From NCBI GenBank assembly GCA_030549335.1, contig CM060195.1, forward strand, positions 5,549,001 through 5,613,000: a DNA stretch of 64,000 nt. Reading direction: 5' to 3'. Made by a program: the position numbers and the translations under genes. The notes under the pieces were generated by a model. The model saw only the letters and a list, made by a program, of their open reading frames with translations. It ran no database searches and was not told where the DNA came from. Numbering within the stretch: the first letter of the stretch is position 1; each line of letters starts with the position of its first letter. The stretch comes from Pontederia crassipes. Its lineage: Eukaryota > Streptophyta > Magnoliopsida > Commelinales > Pontederiaceae. Positions 1 to 10,649 of this stretch are shown one piece after another.

Positions 1-408
1 GTAATTCCAATGTTAAGTGGAACTGCACTATCGAAATTGATTTTCCATTATTTTTTGGACATTTGGTAACAAGAATAGCACTTGGGTCAGTTACAACGAT
101 GAATACGTTTCTCACTAGTACTTCATATATATTAATGCGTGGCGATGAGTTTGCATAGTAGATCTTTAATTAGATGCCACAATAAAAAAATAAGCTTCTG
201 CTTCTTTCACCGAATAAAAACCTTGTCCTCATTCGGTTAATGTATATATACAAGATTGGATTCTTTGAAAGAAACCAATCAAGAACCTGATAAATGCATA
301 ACAAATATAAGGAGGATGCAACAAGAACAGTGCACCAAGCTACAAACACATACACAACATATACCAGAAAAACCACAACTTAATTGTCAGCGTACATTAA
401 CCAGCTCA
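1..408. other. AT-rich 3' flank of the kinase gene
   Basis: No coding signal is visible. The stretch lies just downstream of the minus-strand kinase stop codon, so its right part is probably the 3' UTR of that gene. I saw no repeat or RNA gene in it. Confidence 0.5.
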
Positions 409-1269
409 TCATCTTAAGAAGGGGTGATGGTCGTAGTCTTCTCCGGCCATGTAAGGATGGCTCAGGAGCATCTCTGCAGTCCATCTCTTCCGGCTGTCCA
501 ACTCAAAGCACCTCGACAAGAACGCCATCCCCAACCTCGACATGTGTTCGGGTATCGCCGGCAGGGCCTGGCCTTTTCCAATCATACTCAAGAACTTCAT
601 GCCTGGCACATTATCAAGATACGCTCTCGCCGGTTTTCCCGTCAACATCTCAACCAAGGTGCAGCCCACGGCCCATACATCCGCCGCCGCTCCATACTCC
701 TTCCTGGCTATGCACTCGGGCGCCAGGTAGTACGCCGTGCCTCTGAACAGGACACCGGAGACGTTCCACTCGGGGGATAGCAGGGCGAGGCCGAAATCGA
801 TAATCTTGACCTCGTCCGGCCCGCAGACCATAACGTTCGCCGGCTTGATATCGCAGTGCGCGACGCCGTGGCGGTGGATATGGGCGAGGCCACGAAGAAT
901 TGATCTTGTCAACCTCCGGGCCAAGCGTTCGTGCATGGGACGGATCAGGAGGTAGTCGCGCAGGCTGCCTCCAGGCGCATACTCGAGGAATATGTTGTAG
1001 GCGATCCTCTCCTCACCGTTGGCGGTGATGGCGGTGACGGCGTCGCCGTAACAGCTGATGACCTGAGGACAGCCACGAAGCAGGTCCAAGAACATCTTCT
1101 CCCGAATCAAAGCGATCCAACTCCTTTCCGTAGTCGCCGACTTTACCGCCAACGGCGTCCTGGAGCATCCGTCGACCAAGACGCCGAGGCTCACGGTGCC
1201 GTATTGACCCCTGCCCAAGAGCCTTCCTCTCTCCCACTGGACCTGCAATGGCTTCCTCGAGGGATCCAT
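409..1269 (-). CDS. MAPKKK-type serine/threonine kinase, intronless (MAPKKK17/18/20-like)
   Basis: A single uninterrupted frame of 286 residues encodes a complete protein kinase domain. The ATG at 1269 comes just before the conserved start of the domain. Visible motifs are the glycine loop GRGQYGTV (19-26), the ATP-binding lysine in LAVKS (K43), a likely helix-C glutamate (E57), the catalytic loop HCDIKPAN (138-145, with HCD in place of HRD), DFG (158-160), APE (183-185) and DVWAVG in subdomain IX. The intronless layout, the HCDIK loop and the GTAYYLAPE activation segment fit the plant MEKK-like clade that includes Arabidopsis MAPKKK17, 18 and 20, which act in abscisic-acid and stress MAPK cascades. 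Those relatives are longer (roughly 340-370 residues). This protein ends soon after the kinase domain and lacks the usual C-terminal regulatory tail. The family call is firm; the subgroup and ABA role are inference from family knowledge. Confidence 0.85.
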   Translation of the reverse strand: MDPSRKPLQVQWERGRLLGRGQYGTVSLGVLVDGCSRTPLAVKSATTERSWIALIREKMFLDLLRGCPQVISCYGDAVTAITANGEERIAYNIFLEYAPGGSLRDYLLIRPMHERLARRLTRSILRGLAHIHRHGVAHCDIKPANVMVCGPDEVKIIDFGLALLSPEWNVSGVLFRGTAYYLAPECIARKEYGAAADVWAVGCTLVEMLTGKPARAYLDNVPGMKFLSMIGKGQALPAIPEHMSRLGMAFLSRCFELDSRKRWTAEMLLSHPYMAGEDYDHHPFLR

Positions 1270-1286
1270 GAAGAAGACGACGATCG

Positions 1287-1330
1287 AAAGAGAGAAAGAA
1301 GAAGAAGAAGAAGAGGACGAAGAAGAGAGG
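1287..1330. repeat. GA/GAA-rich purine microsatellite in kinase 5' UTR
   Basis: An interrupted run of GAA and GA triplets lies 20-60 bases upstream of the kinase ATG. On the sense strand of the gene it is a pyrimidine-rich CTT tract, which is common in plant 5' leaders. Confidence 0.7.
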
Positions 1331-1383
1331 ACGCGCGCGTTTGATCGATCTCGGAGAGAAGTAGCGAATTGAAGGGGTTGGTG

Positions 1384-1393
1384 AATATTTAAA
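1384..1393 (-). promoter_or_regulatory. TATA-like box of the kinase gene
   Basis: On the minus strand the sequence TTTAAATATT lies about 115 bases upstream of the kinase ATG, with the pyrimidine-rich leader between them. Position and sequence fit a TATA element. It is a weak match to TATAAA and was not tested. Confidence 0.35.
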
Positions 1394-1984
1394 GCTAGAA
1401 CACGTTCTTGATCTGCATGCAGGCGTTCATTAATTAATAATAATGTACTGAGAAGGTATGATTGATATAAATAAATTATTAGAAAACCTAATCCGTGTCA
1501 TAGTAGAATTGTATATTAATTAATTACTTGTAGCAAAATATTTTCTTGATCAAGAAACGAAGTTGGATTGCTTCTAATTAGGAAATCTAATAGTTGCCTT
1601 TATTATTTCGTTAATTATTCTTTTTGGGGTTATAAGCAAGAACATAAAATATGCTAAAATAATTAAAATGAACTAAATTGTTACCTAATAGTTTAACTAA
1701 AAATTATTAAAACTATAACGTGCGCTACTGAGCCATAGTTAACCTTTTATTAATTTAGTTAATATTAAATATATTTTCTACAAAACCCCAAGATTATAAT
1801 TAGAACACAGAATAAATGACCAAACAAATCGTCATTTGTTTGAATTCTGCAACTCGCAATTTTGAAACCTATTAGAATAAAAGAAAATTGGGAAGAGATC
1901 TAAGAAAAAGGAAAAGCAAGGCTTCCCCATCATAAAATATTTTTAGTCACGGAAGGTTCATGGCAGACCATATTAGTACTCTCG
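1394..1984. other. AT-rich upstream region, no gene seen
   Basis: Intergenic DNA upstream of the kinase gene. I see no coding potential, repeat unit or RNA gene. Confidence 0.4.
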
Positions 1985-2590
1985 TACAAGATTAAGGTAA
2001 TATCGAAAATCACGATCGTTAAAAAACATAATATTAAAATATCAATATTATGCTAATATTTTATTCTATTACAAATTTAAATACTGACGGTGTTGATTTT
2101 CGATATTACTAACAAAGTTCCTTCCGTCGGTAATAGGTCCTGATCGTCAAGAAATTAATATTATGTTAAAATATTTTATTATGTATAAAATATTTTATAA
2201 ATTTAACTATCAAATTATACGACCATCCAAAACTTAATAGTAAAATATTAATGTTACGATAATATTTTATTATATAATATTATAGATTATGTTATTATAA
2301 ATTTAAATACCGAAGCTATGACCATAAAAAAGGTAGTATTAAAATATTAATATTACACTAATATTATTAAATAATGTTATAGATTATTTTGTTATAAATT
2401 TGAGTACCGAAAGCCATTGCCGTAAAAAACTTAATTAATATTGCACAAATATTTTATTATATAATGTTATAGATCATATAAATTTAAATAGCTATGGCCC
2501 TAACCTTCAGTACTAAAATTCACCGGTAATACCGAAGGTTACATCAAAAGCAACGAGTTTTTGCCGTCGATACTAACGATGGCCATTTTT
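1985..2590. repeat. Degenerate tandem repeat with CACTA-like subterminal motifs
   Basis: About five diverged copies of a roughly 100-bp unit follow each other. Each holds an AATATTAATATTA-type stretch, a TTTTATTATATAAT stretch and then ATTTAAATACCGAAG or a variant. The flanks carry TCCGTCGGTAATA and ACCGAAGGT words, which resemble the subterminal repeats of CACTA (En/Spm) elements such as the one at 57782-59003. No CACTA terminus was found here, so this is probably an eroded fragment. Confidence 0.45.
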
Positions 2591-2848
2591 TTTTCTTCAG
2601 TATTTTGGAACGACATTTCTTCCCGTGTGAAATTTTATTTAGAAATTGCTTGAAATCGATCACTTGAAATTGCTTGTTGAACATCATTGTTTTACTGTGC
2701 CATATCAAGTTGGCTAGATCAAACGAGGAACAGCTTCTCAAGTATCCATGATATGTTAGTTGTCATTCTCCATAGACCATCAATATTAAGATATACTATC
2801 GCATGTGATATCTTGACATGGATGCATGTCATCTTATACTAGGATGTC

Positions 2849-3100
2849 TGTAACGATCCGAAATTCATCTTAAAAGTTTTGATCATTTAGGACAATTTCA
2901 CACCGTTAGTCCATTCTCTATACATCATCTAACAACGGAAAACTTGAAGATTTAACGAAAATCATAATAAATAAAACTTTATATTAATCATGTCGTAACT
3001 AATACTTTAGAAAATATCAAATGCCTAAACTTTTATTACATCACCAGCCTCAATGTTTAAATAGAACAATAGGAATTATTTAAATGTACAACACTTCGTC
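2849..3100. mobile_element. Probable LTR fragment (starts TGTAACGATCC)
   Basis: The stretch opens with TGTAACGATCCGAAATTC, wording typical of the start of plant Ty3/gypsy LTRs. No matching end or target duplication was found. It abuts the Athila-like coding relic but may belong to another element. Confidence 0.3.
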
Positions 3101-3106
3101 ATAAGC

Positions 3107-4880
3107 TTGAGCTGCCGTCATGAGGATCAACCTATTAAGCTCATGCAACAATCTAACTCGAAGAAACCACTGAAACCCGAGTTGAAGAAACTTCCACAAA
3201 ACCTCAAATATGAATTTTTAGGAGAAGACTTCACTTACATAATGATTTTCAATGCAAATTTAAAATCGAATCAACTTCAACGGCTACTAGACAAGCTAAA
3301 TGCCTACAAACATGTTATTGGCTATATTCTGAATGATCTCAAAGGAATCAATCCTTCTCTTTGCATGCATCGCATTCACATGGAAAAAAATTTCAAACCA
3401 TATCAGTAAAAAAGGAACAGAGAAGGCTTAATCCAATAATGAAAGAAGTAGTAAAAAAGAAAGTGATTAAACTTTTGAATACCATAATCATCTATCCCAT
3501 ATCAGACAGCCAATGGGTGAGTCCCGTGCAGGTCATACCAAAAAGGGTGGAATGATCGTAATAAAGATAGAATCAAACAAGCTCATCTCCACATGAACTA
3601 TCACAGGATGGAGGATCTGCATTGATTTCAGGAAGCTAAACAAAGCCACCCGAAAGGACCACTTTCCCCTACCTTTCATCGATAAGATGTTGGAAAGATT
3701 GGCGAAGCACTCCTATTTTTGCTATCTAGACAGATTTTTTGGATTTCATCAGATCCCTATTCACCCAGATGATGTCGATTTTTTTTTACTATATCGAAGA
3801 AATAATGAAAATTTTCATGGATGACTTTTCGGTGTATGGCACCACTTTCGAAGTTTGCCTGCACAACCTCTGCAAGGTACTACAGAGATATGTTGAATCT
3901 AACCTAGTGTTGAACTGGGAGAAATGCCATTTTCTGGTACAAGAAAGCGTAATCCTAGAACACATTGTTTCAGGCAGGGGCCTTGAAGTTGATAAAGCTA
4001 AGACATAAGTTATTGAAAAATTACCCCCACCTACTAACATCAAAGGAATCAGAAGTTTCCTTGGACATGCTGAATTTTATCAAAGATTCATCAAGGACTT
4101 TTCTCTCATTGTGAGGTCATTAAGAAAACTCTTATCCAAAGAAGCAGAATTTATATTCGATGAGGACTGCCTAAAAGCTTTCAACACTCTGAAAAGAGCT
4201 CTAACGACGGCCCCAATCATCCAACTGCATTGGTCTCTGCCCTTTGAAATCATGTGCGATGCTAGTGATCAAGCTGTTGGAGCAGTATTAGGACAAGGAA
4301 AGACAAGAAGCAACACGCGATATACTATGCTAGCAGAACTTTAGACGAAGCACAAATCAATTATGCCACAACAGAAAAAGTTCTATTTGCAATGGATAAA
4401 TTCAGATCTTACCTAGTCGGCACTAAGGTCATCGTATATACTGACCATCAAGCCATCCCATACTTGATTTCTAAAAAAGATGCCAAACCTAAACTGATTA
4501 GGTGGATCCTTCTACTACAAGAGTTCGATGTAGAAATCAAAGACAAAAAGGGAGCAGAAAATCAAGTAGTTGATCACCTCTCTCGACTCCAACTATCAGA
4601 GCAGGAAAATAATCTTTACAATTATAGAGCTATTAATTATTCCTTTCCTGATGACCAATTGTTTTCAATTTAGGAAGCACAATTTTCATGGTTCGCAGAC
4701 TATGCCAACTATTTAGATTTAGGAGTCTTACAACCTGATTTATCTTATCAACAACAGAAGAAATTTTTTTTTAACACTAAACACTATTTCTGAAATGAGC
4801 TATTTCTTTTAAAAAAAATGTGCTGATGTAATATATTTAAGGTGTATAAACAATTTATCATACCAAGAAAGTGCCATTCA
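3107..4880 (+). mobile_element. Truncated Ty3/gypsy retrotransposon relic (Athila-like pol)
   Basis: Broken frames on the plus strand follow the order of a gypsy polyprotein. First comes a pre-RT segment with LKYEFLGED and SLCMHRIHME (3107-3400), then RT entry with NPIMKEVVKKKVIKLL and PISDSQWVSPVQV (about 3420-3550). The RT catalytic region with FMDDFSVYG is at 3739-4008, RNase H with [16 protein letters not shown] and [10 protein letters not shown] at 4111-4600, and the start of the zinc-finger/integrase linker runs to about 4880. The wording matches the Athila lineage. Several stops and frameshifts break it. Around 3770 the segment that normally separates the IPI..PDD part from the MMSIF part is missing, joined through a short ATGATG microhomology. 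The integrase core, gag and both LTRs are absent, so the copy cannot move. Confidence 0.85.
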
Positions 4881-5216
4881 TCTCCGCGGTCACGGAGGAT
4901 AGTCTAAAGTTCTTCAAACATATCTTTACTAGCCTACATCATCCTTCGTCACTCACCGACGTCTCCCTTCCTCGCCCCTTCACGCGCGTCAAAACCATCG
5001 ATCCCCAAAATTCGCCTCATCAATCATTCTTCTCTGCTCTCCTCATCGTCTTCGTCGCCGTCCACAAATTATTTTTCCTCTAATCGCGACCGTGAAGGAT
5101 TTTGTTGCTCATTTCTTGTCTGGAGATTTGCGATTTCTTTTGATGGTTTTTGTTCGATTTCGAGGGTTTGCGGTGGTATTGGGATTTTGAAGGGTGACTG
5201 TTTGGATGGAAGGATA
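4881..5216 (+). other. Former 5' flank/leader of the transporter pseudogene
   Basis: A GC-richer stretch (CTCACCGACGTCTCCC, CACGCGCGTC) lies between the end of the retrotransposon relic and the pseudogene ATG. It looks like the old 5' UTR and proximal promoter. No TATA box is obvious. Confidence 0.4.
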
Positions 5217-5248
5217 ATGGCGGAGGCGCCGGGCGACGTAGGGCAGGC

Positions 5249-5292
5249 GAAGGAGATCTCCGCCGCCGGCGAAGGAGATCTCCGCCGCCGCC
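5249..5292 (+). repeat. 22-bp frameshifting tandem duplication in pseudogene exon 1
   Basis: The unit GAAGGAGATCTCCGCCGCCG plus two bases occurs at 5249-5270 and starts again at 5271. Counting from the ATG at 5217, the conserved downstream frame (DRVWKCAFVV, from 5305) is offset by one base. Twenty-two is also one more than a multiple of three, so removing one copy exactly brings the ATG into the conserved frame. Confidence 0.9.
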
Positions 5293-7795
5293 GGCGGAGA
5301 TGCAGACAGGGTTTGGAAGTGCGCGTTTGTGGTGCTGGGGGTCATGACGACCCTCGTCATATACGGCGTCCTCCAGGTCTCTCCCCTCTCGGGAACCAAA
5401 TATTGTGCGTAAAGACTGCATTTTTATCTCATATTTGTAGTTGGTCTTGGACGTTCAGGTGGAGTTTTGGTGTGTGGTTTTTCGTCGTACTGGTTAATTC
5501 CGACCTGCAACTATTTGTGAGCTGACAAAAATCCACTTTTTTCACGTCGCTGTAGAAATATTGTTCCTTTTTTTTTCTTCAGCTTATTTCTCGCTCTTCC
5601 CAATTAGCATTTTTTTCCTAGTATTGCGAAAGAACATGGCTCTCCAGCGCCACTCTCCAGAGTTCATTATATGATCGAGATAGATTTTATGAGTAGCGTA
5701 TACAGTACAACACGTTGCTTGTTTATTAGTGGTATTCCATTCCTAGAGGAAAAGGACTGAGGTTGTCTTTGAGTCGGAGTTATGGATTCATGAGCTTATC
5801 CGCTTTGGATCATCTTATTATTCTCTTTGTTGTGCTTAGGATGTCTTGTCCTAGTCTGATGCTCTGAATTCATCCTACTTTGTTGAGGTTTCATAACAGT
5901 TTAATCTTAGCAAATAATTCCCCCTGTTGTACTCATTCTTGAGGTTTTGAGTCCATTTTTGTATTAATAGCCAGAGTATCTTTACTTTGTTTCTGATTTG
6001 GCAGGTGGTCAGGACGCTGCAACGCGTTTCATCTCTCACAAGAAACGGTTGACAAGGTATTAGGCAATCCGCTGCCTTGCCAAACAGGGCCGTCATGACC
6101 ATATAAGTCGCCTTGATATAGACATGAAATTCCTGTGCGACCATGTTCACATAAGTTGTCAAATGACATCTAATCAATTATCTTATTTGCACTCGTTTGA
6201 GATTCTCATCATTGACGTGCCAACTTTTTGACATCTGCTAACTACTGCTCATGTCTTAGGCATTTGAATAGTTTATCAACAGTCACTTGAAATTTATTGT
6301 TGCTTGCAGGAAAAGATCATGAAAACTCCCTATGGCAGTAACAAAGAATACTTTATACTCACTTTTTCTTGTCTTCTGCAATCACATTACAACATCAGCA
6401 GTCTCCGCATGTGTTCTGTTGGTAAAGTTTTTCCATACGTTCATATGTGCTCTTTGAATGCATATAACATGTTAAGTTGCTTATCTTCTTCATGCCATTT
6501 CACAGGCAAGTAAAAAGTCCTTGGATCCTGTAGCACCAGTATACAAGTATCGTGCAGTATCAATTCCTAACATACTGACCACAACCTGTCAGTATGAGGT
6601 AATTGATCTAATCGATAGACCTTTCAATCTTTAATAGTTTCTTTTGTTTCTTTTTCCCAATGATGAGGTTTTCTTCTATTTTTGAAAAACACGAGAAGAG
6701 CATCCTTCTCTACAAAAAGATTTTATTGAATTTATCAGGTTAACCTTTCAGATGTATTCTTTCAACGTTCAAATCATGATGGCATTTTCTTGTTCCTGAA
6801 TGGGTCCTTTCCCTCGATTCTTTTGGGATCGTGTTCTACTCTGGAAGAAGATTTCTCCAAATTTCATTTTGCAGTTATAGGAATAAGAAAAAGATACTAA
6901 CCTTACATCTCTCATATAAGAGTACAATTCTTGGTCACCTTTTACATTACAACTTCTGTCAATTTCCACCTCAGTTAGACTTTAGGCCCTATGACATTGT
7001 GAACTTACATGAATATTAATTGTTTCAGGCCTAAAAGTATGTGAGTTTTCCAGTTCAGACCCTTGCTAAGCGTGCAAAAATGATACATGTCATGGTAAGT
7101 CCTCTTTTATCTAACTTGATCACATGAGGTCTTCTATTCATGTAAGATTTTTATTGTTAATCAGAAAGATTCTTTCTTTTTTTCTTCCTTCTTTTGGTTT
7201 TACTATCTAACTAAAGTTAGGAGAGGAAAAACAAGCATGACAAACATAGGCTTGTGTCAACTGAGAAAGAGTAAATAAATCAACAAGTAGTAGTATTCTA
7301 CAAAATTTTGAATTGGGCAGAAGCAAGAAGGATGCTCCATGGTGCTTGTCTCTTTGTTTATAAATAGAAAGACAAGAAATTTTTTTGCCACATTTCATGA
7401 GTTGCAAATCTTTGGCTATAAAATGTAACAAAGCACATGGGCATGCAGAGGAAACCTTTGTCCCCCACCTCTATGCTTTTGTCTTCCCTTATGCATGTAA
7501 ATTTTCTGGTACATAAGATATACACACATGGACAATTAGCCTTCTGTAGTCATCCTTTTACTCTTTCAAAAAAAAAAAAAAAGAAGAAAAATAAAAGTAC
7601 AAAACATGCAGAGGAAACTAATATGCTGGTATGTTTTGTAACGTAACCTATATTCAAGGTATAATAACCAATTAATATTCAACAATTTAATTGAGCTTGT
7701 TCACTCAGGTATGGGGAACGAAGAAATACAATGGCAAGGACTATCTATTTGCTATGGTGGTTAAAGCTGGCTGCTCTTTGTTTATTTTATACCTG

Positions 7796-9849
7796 GTAAG
7801 CAAACCTATTTAGAATTAACTTCTTTATTATTTTTGTGACTGACTAGTTTTATACTTTTATTTGTAGAAAGTTTGAAAAAAATATGACCAATTTGTGTTT
7901 AGATGGAAAAATCTTTCATCACAACTATGGAAAAACTTTGAACACTACTGATTCTTGATGGGGCTAAAGCTCAATATATAATCAATATCATGAGCTGAAA
8001 ACAACAGATTTTAGTTAGTCATAAATTTTGTATGGACAAATAAATATGCATAATTAGTGCAAACACCACTTTTTGTTCTTAAGAACATTCTTGAGTTTCT
8101 TGATTAATTAAACTTGTAAGATGCACCTATGCTTATATCATAAACCGCCTTTTTTGAGAGAAAATGGGTTCCTATAAAATCATTGAACGACTTAATTTCG
8201 TCTTCCTGTATATATATTAAGATTGTAGATTTTCTGCATCATATGCCATGGTCTGCACAAAAGCAGACCCATCTGAATCGAGGAAAAGTATAAGATGATA
8301 TAAGCAATTGAGCCAACTGACATTTTTTAAGATGTTGTCAATTTCGTTGAAGGGAAAGGACATGAGGGCCAGAAAAAGCACGTAATCATAGGCATGTAAC
8401 ATGGAATGCCGGATCCTACCAGATTTTGTATATTGGAATATATGTATGCGTTAATTTGTAAGGAAACATATAAACCTATAATATTATTGCCGAGATGCAT
8501 TACATTTGAACCTATAAGCACAGGTAAATAATGACTCAATGCAAAATTCTAATTTAATCATTAATTCATGACAGTAATACTTATTAATTATTCTTGTTCT
8601 TTAAAATTGAAAAATAAATACATCAATAAATCCATAATAAGAAAAAAATTAACAATTTCATTTTTTGATGGAAACTGAAACTTCCATTTCACTGGCTTCT
8701 TTCCCCTCGATCCAAGGGGGTTTGGATGAGCTTTTCCCTGGATCCGAAATGATTCCACTAAGCTTATTTCTAAGCAAACGATTGAAATAGGAATGCACCT
8801 GGAAGGTTTCGTTCAACCAGGACCAGGGAGTCCCATGTGGAATGGCTCTTGCTCGGATCAAAGGTATGTCAGGGGTCTAGAATCCCAAGTTGGCATTCCG
8901 TAAGGTTGGAATCAATAGAAAATTGTGGTTGGTTCGAAGGCTGGAGTTTTTGGAACAAGAAAGATTGTCGTGCAATTTCGGCTCCTGCACTTCCACTGCA
9001 TAGCAGCTCTACTCTATCCACATTAATAATAATCAATCATTAAGAACGGGAGGAAAAAATAATGTATAACATAAGTAAATTACAGAAGTGCTGAACTATC
9101 AGTCACTTCTGAAAAAAGAATTCAAGCTTTAAGAACAAAAAAAGTATAACATAAATAAATAACAAAAAGTGCTAAACTATCAGTCCATTGCAAGAAAATA
9201 AAATCTCACCCCCCCACCCCCACGCTCACGATGAGAGGGGGAAAACCTGTTAGAAGAGAAAAGAAAGAAAGCAGGTCAGTGGCGGTAAGTCACGGCCGCA
9301 GAAGGAGGCAGGTCAGCAATGGCACCAGGAGATGCGCAGCAGCATTAGCAAGCAGCGGCAACATCAGGACCACAGCAGCGAATGTAGGGCAGCAGTGGCG
9401 GCAGGCACTTAAGGCAGCAGCAAAACAAAAGGGAAGAGATTAGCTGATTAGGACTTGTCTTGACTTCTAGGGTGAAAATAATATTTCATGTGATCGGTTA
9501 AGACTTGCATTGCCATCGACCTTACAGGCGTGATGTCAAAAACCATTTCACGATGAGATCGAGCGCGAAATGCAAAGGTGAAGAACAAATGATTTACGAT
9601 CCAGCACATGTTTTTGACAACATGGTTGGAGATAGAACAATCATGCTAAGCTTGATTCCCTCAAATACGTCTCTTTGTGTCTTGCGTAGATTTCAATCAT
9701 TGATGTTTTCAGTTTGGTAAAAAAAATTCAGCTTGTTTCATCACTTCTGTTCCATGCATGAGCATGCACATATTATATTTTCTGTATAAAGAGTTACAAC
9801 TCTGTATTTGTTTATCCATTTTTTACTCGTTCATATTTTAGGAATGTAG
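7796..9849 (+). other. Intron 5 of the pseudogene, with inserted material
   Basis: A 2-kb intron between exons 5 and 6. It is AT-rich except for 8640-9040 (listed separately) and a GC-richer purine stretch at about 9230-9440 rich in GCAG triplets. No gene of its own is supported. Confidence 0.5.
8640..9040. other. Compositionally foreign segment, possible organelle-derived insert
   Basis: This stretch is far less AT-rich than the intron around it and holds an open minus-strand frame of 67 codons at 8658-8861 with no obvious family. Its base mix resembles plant mitochondrial DNA. I could not match it to any named organellar gene, so an organellar origin is only a guess. Confidence 0.2.
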
Positions 9850-10093
9850 GCATCAGCTGATGTCTCTCCATATAATATTGGAAGAGAAAGCACCATTTAG
9901 GGAATCTCGTTTATGCTTGGTTATCTTGGGTATATCTTTTTTGTTAATTGATCTTCTACAGGGCATTTTATTGCCCCCATTTCTTAGCACTCTGGTCGTT
10001 TTGAATCATTATGAAGTGTTTGATAGTTATCATAATCATCGTCCTCTTTCCTGAAGTATTTCAGGTTTTTTTAGGTTTATTGTACTGCTTTAT

Positions 10094-10262
10094 AGACGGT
10101 CCCAAGCCCGGATAAAGGAGGAGGGTTGTGTTAGGCTCCGACAGCCAGCGTAAAACCCTGTCGAATCTCATGAACATAGATCAACGAGAGCGGAATGACG
10201 TCGTATGATCCATGTAGCCGACCCCACCTAGTGGGATAAGGCTTTGTTGTTGTTGTTGTTGT
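10094..10262 (+). mobile_element. SINE-like retroposon copy 1, (TTG)n tail, 15-bp TSD
   Basis: A 169-bp unit starts near GGTCCCAAGCCCGGATAAAG, contains CCCCACCTAGTGGGATAAGG and ends in a GTT repeat. It is flanked by identical 15-bp duplications ATTGTACTGCTTTAT (10079-10093 and 10263-10277), which proves insertion by retroposition. It lies in intron 6 of the transporter pseudogene. I see no clear Pol III A and B boxes, so it may be a LINE-tail-derived rather than a tRNA-derived family. Confidence 0.85.
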
Positions 10263-10649
10263 ATTGTACTGCTTTATCATCATCAATCTCTACTAGTTTG
10301 TTTCGTTTGTATTAATCTTTTTGCTGGCATCCATTGGCAGGTTTGATGGTTTTACTAGTACATTTCAGGATAAGCTTTTCAAGGATTATAACATGGAGAT
10401 TCACGATCAAATATTTTACATGACAATTTGTTCTTGTCTTCTCAGTTTAAGTGGTAATTTCTAGACTAAAATCAATCATCCTTATTGTTAATATTTTTTC
10501 ACTTGTCTTATGATTTTCTACTTAGAAACATGAATTTGCCTATTAACTTAGATGAAAACTGAAAAATTGGAATAAATTTGCCTATTAACCTAGACAAGAA
10601 CTGAATTTGCCTATTAGTATCCATCACCTCATACTTCCGAGCTACATCT

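Noticed and set aside
931..1344. 137-codon plus-strand frame
   Set aside because: Antisense shadow of the kinase gene, with a tail of arginines read from the GAA repeat.
5187..5525. 112-codon frame taken as a separate short protein
   Set aside because: It is the ATG frame of pseudogene exon 1 reading out of frame after the 22-bp duplication and on into the intron.
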